DNA of 64,000 bases, from contig NZ_JBBOOM010000001.1 in the NCBI RefSeq assembly GCF_038003085.1, forward strand, positions 372,001 through 436,000, read 5' to 3'. Shown piece after piece: positions 60,058 through 64,000 of this stretch (positions are counted from its first letter, which is position 1; the number at the start of each line of letters is the position of its first letter). This stretch comes from Psychrobacillus sp. FSL K6-2836 (GTDB taxonomy: Bacteria > Bacillota > Bacilli > Bacillales_A > Planococcaceae). A program made the translations under genes and the position numbers. The notes beneath the pieces are model-generated. The model was not told the origin of the DNA, did not search any database, and worked only from the letters and a program-made list of their open reading frames with translations.

Positions 60058-60157
60058 AAAAGAAAAGAAGTTAGTAATATAAGTTTTTCAATTTAATCTT
60101 ACCAACATTTACAAAGTGGAAATGGTAACATACGAGATGTTGATGTGCATATATATG

Positions 60158-60197
60158 TAAGGATCTGTTCTAATAACATAGAACAGATCCTTTTTTT
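60158..60197 (+). terminator. Terminator of the McrBC-like operon
   Basis: GGATCTGTTCT/AGAACAGATCC 11-bp stem followed by seven T. The remaining 60198-60466 is AT-rich and empty. Confidence 0.95.
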
Positions 60198-60466
60198 GAG
60201 ATTCCTCCTACTAATGTAGCTTTTAGTTTGCTACACCATTTTTTAGTTGCCATACCTCAGACACATTTTTAAATTCATCAATTATCTCAATTTACGATAA
60301 CTTTGTCAGCCTTTGTAATACTTTATCTATAAATTTAAAGCTATAATGTCATTACATTTTTTACACCGTGTACTTTATTGACTATTATTTTTCCAAATAG
60401 ATATAACATTTATCTTACAAAGAAAATATATTAATAAATATTTGCAATTTGTAATCCATAATTTCA

Positions 60467-61327
60467 CTACTCAAAAAATAGTTTTGCAATTTCATCATTT
60501 TCCTTTTTAGCGAGTTTTGATCGGACACTTTCTTCTGGCATTGCAATTGGAAATGCCATTTTCTCTATTCGATTATTAACACGGCCCATCTTATATTTTT
60601 TAGATAGCTGTGAAATGCTAAAATTCGATGTGATAATTGTTGGTCGATAATTACTCATACGCTCATCTAATATTTGTGTAAACATTTCTTCAGACCAATC
60701 TGATACCTTTTCAACACCCAAATCATCGATTACTAGGAGCGGCACCTCCTTAAAAGTTTGAATTATACGACTTGTATCAATAGATTCAACACTTTGAAAA
60801 GTTTGCTTAATTTCGTTTAATAGATTTACAGAAGATATATATAAAGCATTTACTTGATATTTTCGAATTAAAGCATTTAAGATACTAATGGCTAAACGTG
60901 TTTTTCCACTTCCCTTCGTTTCACTATATAAAAATAATCCCTTTCCCCTTTGTAGCATATTCTCAAAGTTTTCCACGTATTTGACTGCTACACGTTTTGC
61001 TATCATTGCTTTATCTGTATTACTTTGTTGAGTATATAACTCAATATTATATGAACCAACTGTCACATCAAAATATTCTTGAGGTACTTTAGCAGACTTA
61101 ATTTTATTTTTTTGTCTGCGTTCAAAGTTACATTTACATTCTCTTAGTAACTCCGCTTTCTCTTTTACAATATGCATAGATCCATTTCCATCGCACAATG
61201 AATAGGGACATTTAGAAGTCGCATTCAGTATCTCCCAGCCATCTTCCGTTGTCATTACTTTCTTGTTGTGATTGCTCAAAATGTGTTTCTGTGGTACTTC
61301 TTGTAATATTTCTTCCATTGTTTTCAT
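60467..61327 (-). CDS. DnaC-like helicase loader ATPase
   Basis: About 286 residues. N-terminal Cys cluster CPYSLCDGNGS and CKC (zinc-binding) and an AAA+ core with Walker A YSETKGSGKTRL, Walker B LLVIDDLGVEK, sensor in TIITSNFS and Arg finger MGRVNNRIEKM. Loads replicative helicase in plasmids, ICEs and phages. The start is uncertain: the ATG at 61327 with AAGGAG 9 nt upstream gives a 116-nt overlap with the initiator gene. Confidence 0.8.
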   Translation of the reverse strand: MKTMEEILQEVPQKHILSNHNKKVMTTEDGWEILNATSKCPYSLCDGNGSMHIVKEKAELLRECKCNFERRQKNKIKSAKVPQEYFDVTVGSYNIELYTQQSNTDKAMIAKRVAVKYVENFENMLQRGKGLFLYSETKGSGKTRLAISILNALIRKYQVNALYISSVNLLNEIKQTFQSVESIDTSRIIQTFKEVPLLVIDDLGVEKVSDWSEEMFTQILDERMSNYRPTIITSNFSISQLSKKYKMGRVNNRIEKMAFPIAMPEESVRSKLAKKENDEIAKLFFE

Positions 61328-62099
61328 TAGTATCTTCTCCTTGTTGTTCAATAAATTTTGCTATATAGTTGAAGGCCCATATTCCTTCAATTCCTTTTAC
61401 TGGTTGGTAATTCTCAAAGCATTCTTTCGTCCATATTAAAATCTTTTCAACTCCATAGCCCATTTTTAAAATACGCTTGATAGCTTTTAAATCGTTATTT
61501 GTTAGTTCATTTCGCTTGCTTAATTTTAAGAAAAGTTGGGCTACCTTTTCATTATCAATATCATTCTTCGTTCTTTTGATTAGATTTGTAGTATTCTTTG
61601 GAGTAGTTTCTGAAGTAATCTCTGGTATTGTTCCAAAATCTTCAATACTTCGAACCTCAAAATTTGAGTTACGGTAAAACGTTTCAAATCCTTCAAGGTG
61701 AAACTGTAAAGTATTCAAATCTTCCATTAATTTCTTTAGATTCACTCGATATTGATACGTTCTATCCCATTTGTGTTTACTGTTATTTCTTTGGTCTAAA
61801 TAACCTTTGGTAACTAACATCTTCAAATGATTACGGATGGTATTTTCGTTACAACAAAGCATCGTCTCTTCTCGTAATTCATCCGCTTTTTTGTAAATCC
61901 ATCCATATAACAAGTTCTGATTCATATTTTCATCAGGGTTTTGAATACGATTTATCTCTTCCGTTGCGAATTGTTCATAATCTTTAACTCTTTTAGTCCA
62001 ATAGAGCAACTGATTTAATATAACTGCTCCAAACAAATTTTTTGTTACTGCTATTAATTCTTCTCTAATTACTGCACGTTTTAATTTTTTCTCTTTCAC
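61212..62099 (-). CDS. Replication initiator, winged-helix/DnaD-like
   Basis: 295 residues. N-terminal winged helix (AVIREELIAVTKNLFGAVILNQLLYW, NTIRNHLKMLVTKGYLDQR) as in plasmid and ICE replication proteins; a DnaD-like helical domain (LTNNDLKAIKRILKMGYG) near 200-260. Supplies element replication with the DnaC-like loader encoded just downstream. Confidence 0.7.
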   Translation of the reverse strand: MKEKKLKRAVIREELIAVTKNLFGAVILNQLLYWTKRVKDYEQFATEEINRIQNPDENMNQNLLYGWIYKKADELREETMLCCNENTIRNHLKMLVTKGYLDQRNNSKHKWDRTYQYRVNLKKLMEDLNTLQFHLEGFETFYRNSNFEVRSIEDFGTIPEITSETTPKNTTNLIKRTKNDIDNEKVAQLFLKLSKRNELTNNDLKAIKRILKMGYGVEKILIWTKECFENYQPVKGIEGIWAFNYIAKFIEQQGEDTNENNGRNITRSTTETHFEQSQQESNDNGRWLGDTECDF

Positions 62100-62159
62100 T
62101 TTATTTCCTTTCCTCTATATATAGATATTTCGATTACTTTTAGTAAACCACTACATCTT

Positions 62160-62516
62160 TTATTTACTTTTTAAATCATAAATTCCTTGTTCATACTTCT
62201 CTAAAAACTCATGTAAAGCTAAAGAGTATAATTTGCCGATTGGTATTGGCGTTTGTTGTGTAAATAATTTCATTCTATTTACGATTGCCTGATCAGTTTT
62301 AAATGACGTTGTAACTTTTTTAGATTCAGTTGGCAATTGTAATAATGCAGCAAATAAATCATTAACTTTTACATTTTCACGCAACTCTTTCCTCAAAGCT
62401 GAACTATATTCGAAAGAAGGATAATTAATCACTTCATCTACCGGTTCTTCATATCCTGATCCATTATTAAGTTCGTATTTTTTTGTTACATTGTGAGTTA
62501 ATTCGTTTACTTTCAT
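62160..62516 (-). CDS. Hypothetical, first gene of the replication module
   Basis: 118 residues. Charged, with TSFKTDQAIVNRMKLFTQQTPIPIGKLYSLALHEFLEKY resembling ribbon-helix-helix or plasmid-copy regulators. AGGAGG lies just before the ATG. Expected to work with the initiator 60 nt downstream; function unproven. Confidence 0.5.
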   Translation of the reverse strand: MKVNELTHNVTKKYELNNGSGYEEPVDEVINYPSFEYSSALRKELRENVKVNDLFAALLQLPTESKKVTTSFKTDQAIVNRMKLFTQQTPIPIGKLYSLALHEFLEKYEQGIYDLKSK

Positions 62517-62727
62517 ATGACCTCCTAATATTTGATGACTTTGGTTTACTAAAAAGCTTAAACAGTATACTTATGTATTTTTTGTATTCGTAGAGGGTTA
62601 GCAAAACTTTTTTATGGAAATTGGGGAAATTGTTTGGCGTAAGTTACTTATTGAAGAAAAAAATACAGGCAGTGTGGCTCCTTCAATGGATTAATGCAAG
62701 TAAACTAAATTCCCAAATAAATTACAT

Positions 62728-62763
62728 AAAACCTTCCAAATAAATTATTTGGAAGGTTTTTTG
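62728..62763. terminator. Terminator
   Basis: AAACCTTCCAAATA/TATTTGGAAGGTTT stem then TTTT. Separates the replication module from the next gene. Confidence 0.85.
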
Positions 62764-62850
62764 GAATGCATTTTTTAGAATATAAAATATCTGGCCTTGA
62801 ATTAACTTGTGAGACTTAAAATATTAAAATTCAACTGCTAATATATTTAC

Positions 62851-62940
62851 ACACATGACACACAAGCACAAACAAATTAGGCTTAAATGTCATGAGACAT
62901 TCTTGTCTAAATTGTTGTGTCCTGTGTTTTATATGTGTTT
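62851..62940. repeat. Extended dyad-symmetry element
   Basis: Central palindrome ATGTC-ATGA-GACAT (62887-62900) flanked by imperfect inverted arms (ACAAATTAG/CTAAATTGT and CACA..ACACA/TGTGT..TGTG). It looks like a protein-binding recombination or origin site, or operator of the gene that follows. Confidence 0.6.
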
Positions 62941-62992
62941 ATTAAAATATTAATATGGAAAGACTAGTTATCATAAGGAGGATGATTCTAAT

Positions 62993-64000
62993 ATGAAAGA
63001 AGATATTCAGGATAATAAAACATTAAGTAAAAGTGAGGCAGCAAAAACACTCAACATAAGTAAACATATTGTATCTTATATTATATCTAGAGATGAATTC
63101 GCTGCTAAAATAGGAAAAACTTCAAGAAGAACCTTTATACCAATTGACTTATTAGAAGGGATTAATAATTTTTACCAAACTAATAGAAATCAGTATCATA
63201 AATTCCAAAGTGATCCTAAGTATCTTTCAGCAAGACATCTGGCTGGCTTTTTAGCGATTACTTATGAAAATTTAATTCAACAAGCAGAATCAGGTCTCTG
63301 GGATGGTAAATATGTAAAAATTCCTAGAGTTACATTTCCAACACGAAAAGAAAATAACCATTTTAATTATTTTTTTAATCGCAAATTAACAATAGGAAAC
63401 TATAAAACTCTTTCAGCAATTATCATTGAAACAAAAATTGTGCCAAGAGACACTTTATTGAGTTATGCAAAGAATGGCCTATTACCACAACCAGAACATT
63501 TAAAAGGCACTAATTTATACGATGAAAATGAAATCATTAGAAAATTACCTTATATCCGTGATGAACAATTTCAGAAAAAAACAGGCATTATAAAGTCTTC
63601 AAAAATCCAGTCTTTTATGTTGCTAAATGAACAACAACAACACGTTATAACAGAATACTTAAATTACCGAAGAAATAATGGAACGATAAACTTTAATGGC
63701 TATCGCTCAAAAAACAAAATAGTAAATAAAGAGAAAACTTTAATTGTGATGAAAGAATTAATTTCTTCAGCTTTTGTGTTAATTATCGCGGGAAGATGTA
63801 ATATCACTGAAGATATATTTGTTAGAAGAAAGTTGAATAGCAATATAATAGATTTATTTAATCCAGATGTTTTTAATATTCTTAATATAAGTAACTCGGA
63901 TTATTTTTACCTTTATAATAAAAGAAAAGAAAGTACACTATCAAGTTTTTTTAAACAGCTTAGACCATTTTATTACTATCACTTACAAAAATTAGAAATT
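62993..64000 (+). CDS. HTH-containing protein, probable site-specific recombinase (runs off window end)
   Basis: 336 residues in frame to the last base, no stop. ATG follows AAGGAGG by 9-10 nt. N-terminus has at least two excisionase/MerR-like helix-turn-helix units (LSKSEAAKTLNISKHIVSYII; YLSARHLAGFLAITYENLIQQAESG), and perhaps a third (LTIGNYKTLSAIIIETKI). Then FMLLNEQQQHVITEYLNYRR, resembling the core-binding domain of large tyrosine recombinases. The catalytic part would lie beyond the window. Confidence 0.5.
   Translation, partial: MKEDIQDNKTLSKSEAAKTLNISKHIVSYIISRDEFAAKIGKTSRRTFIPIDLLEGINNFYQTNRNQYHKFQSDPKYLSARHLAGFLAITYENLIQQAESGLWDGKYVKIPRVTFPTRKENNHFNYFFNRKLTIGNYKTLSAIIIETKIVPRDTLLSYAKNGLLPQPEHLKGTNLYDENEIIRKLPYIRDEQFQKKTGIIKSSKIQSFMLLNEQQQHVITEYLNYRRNNGTINFNGYRSKNKIVNKEKTLIVMKELISSAFVLIIAGRCNITEDIFVRRKLNSNIIDLFNPDVFNILNISNSDYFYLYNKRKESTLSSFFKQLRPFYYYHLQKLEI

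Overview
This AT-rich window comes from an endospore-forming member of the Bacillales, most likely Planococcaceae (Psychrobacillus/Lysinibacillus/Sporosarcina-like). The backbone genes follow the Bacillus subtilis order cotE-mutS-mutL ... miaA-hfq ... ynbB-glnR-glnA ... lexA-yneA-yneB-ynzC-tkt-yneF. CotE, YneA, YnzC, YneF, a short Hfq and a bacterial nitric oxide synthase all fit that group. The genus is inferred from gene content and style only.

Region 1 (1-9.5 kb): the 5' part of clpE with a textbook CtsR-controlled promoter; yqkE plus an acetyl-CoA acetyltransferase, divergent from an HMG-CoA lyase and a YqkD-like hydrolase; then yneF, tkt, ynzC, yneB, yneA and divergent lexA around an SOS control region with three LexA boxes.

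Region 2 (9.5-24.1 kb): a variable segment between lexA and glnA. It holds an M23/PG-binding peptidase, a surface-type beta-rich protein flanked by two 56-residue paralogues, a PLP-dependent decarboxylase ending inside a 52-bp repeat, a c-di-GMP-I riboswitch in front of a STAS-like/acetyltransferase/MCP operon, and an LtaS-type synthase. It ends in a decay zone: an acetyltransferase with an in-frame stop, an Ltp lipoprotein remnant, a LexA-box-controlled mutagenesis operon with a ruined uvrX, and a frameshifted amidase.

Region 3 (24.1-45.2 kb): conserved chromosome. glnR-glnA has two perfect GlnR operators. It is followed by ynbB, a GC-rich multi-hairpin element, a rhodanese, hfq, miaA, a lipase-like hydrolase, glpD, glpK, mutL, mutS and cotE. 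Next come a nucleotidyltransferase-like protein, an ABC exporter, an MFS carrier, nos, an excalibur protein and tRNA-Val(GAC).

Region 4 (45.2-64 kb, continuing past the window): an integrative element joined to the 3' end of tRNA-Val. Integrase and excisionase lie at the tRNA side. A plasmid-type replication module (DnaC-like loader, initiator, small partner) and a possible second recombinase lie at the far side. Between them are about 12 kb of likely defence genes: a leftward cluster (DUF6414-like protein, Clp-type AAA+, DUF1643, OLD-like ATPase-TOPRIM nuclease, TPR-like protein, HEPN protein) and a rightward operon (coiled-coil protein, McrB-like NTPase, DUF2357/McrC-like nuclease). The divergent intergenic region carries an (ACT)9 microsatellite, a C9 tract and a long inverted repeat. 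This is the best place in the window for an undescribed system: the AAA+/DUF6414-like pair, the HEPN/TPR-like pair, and the separate coiled-coil protein attached to a McrBC system.
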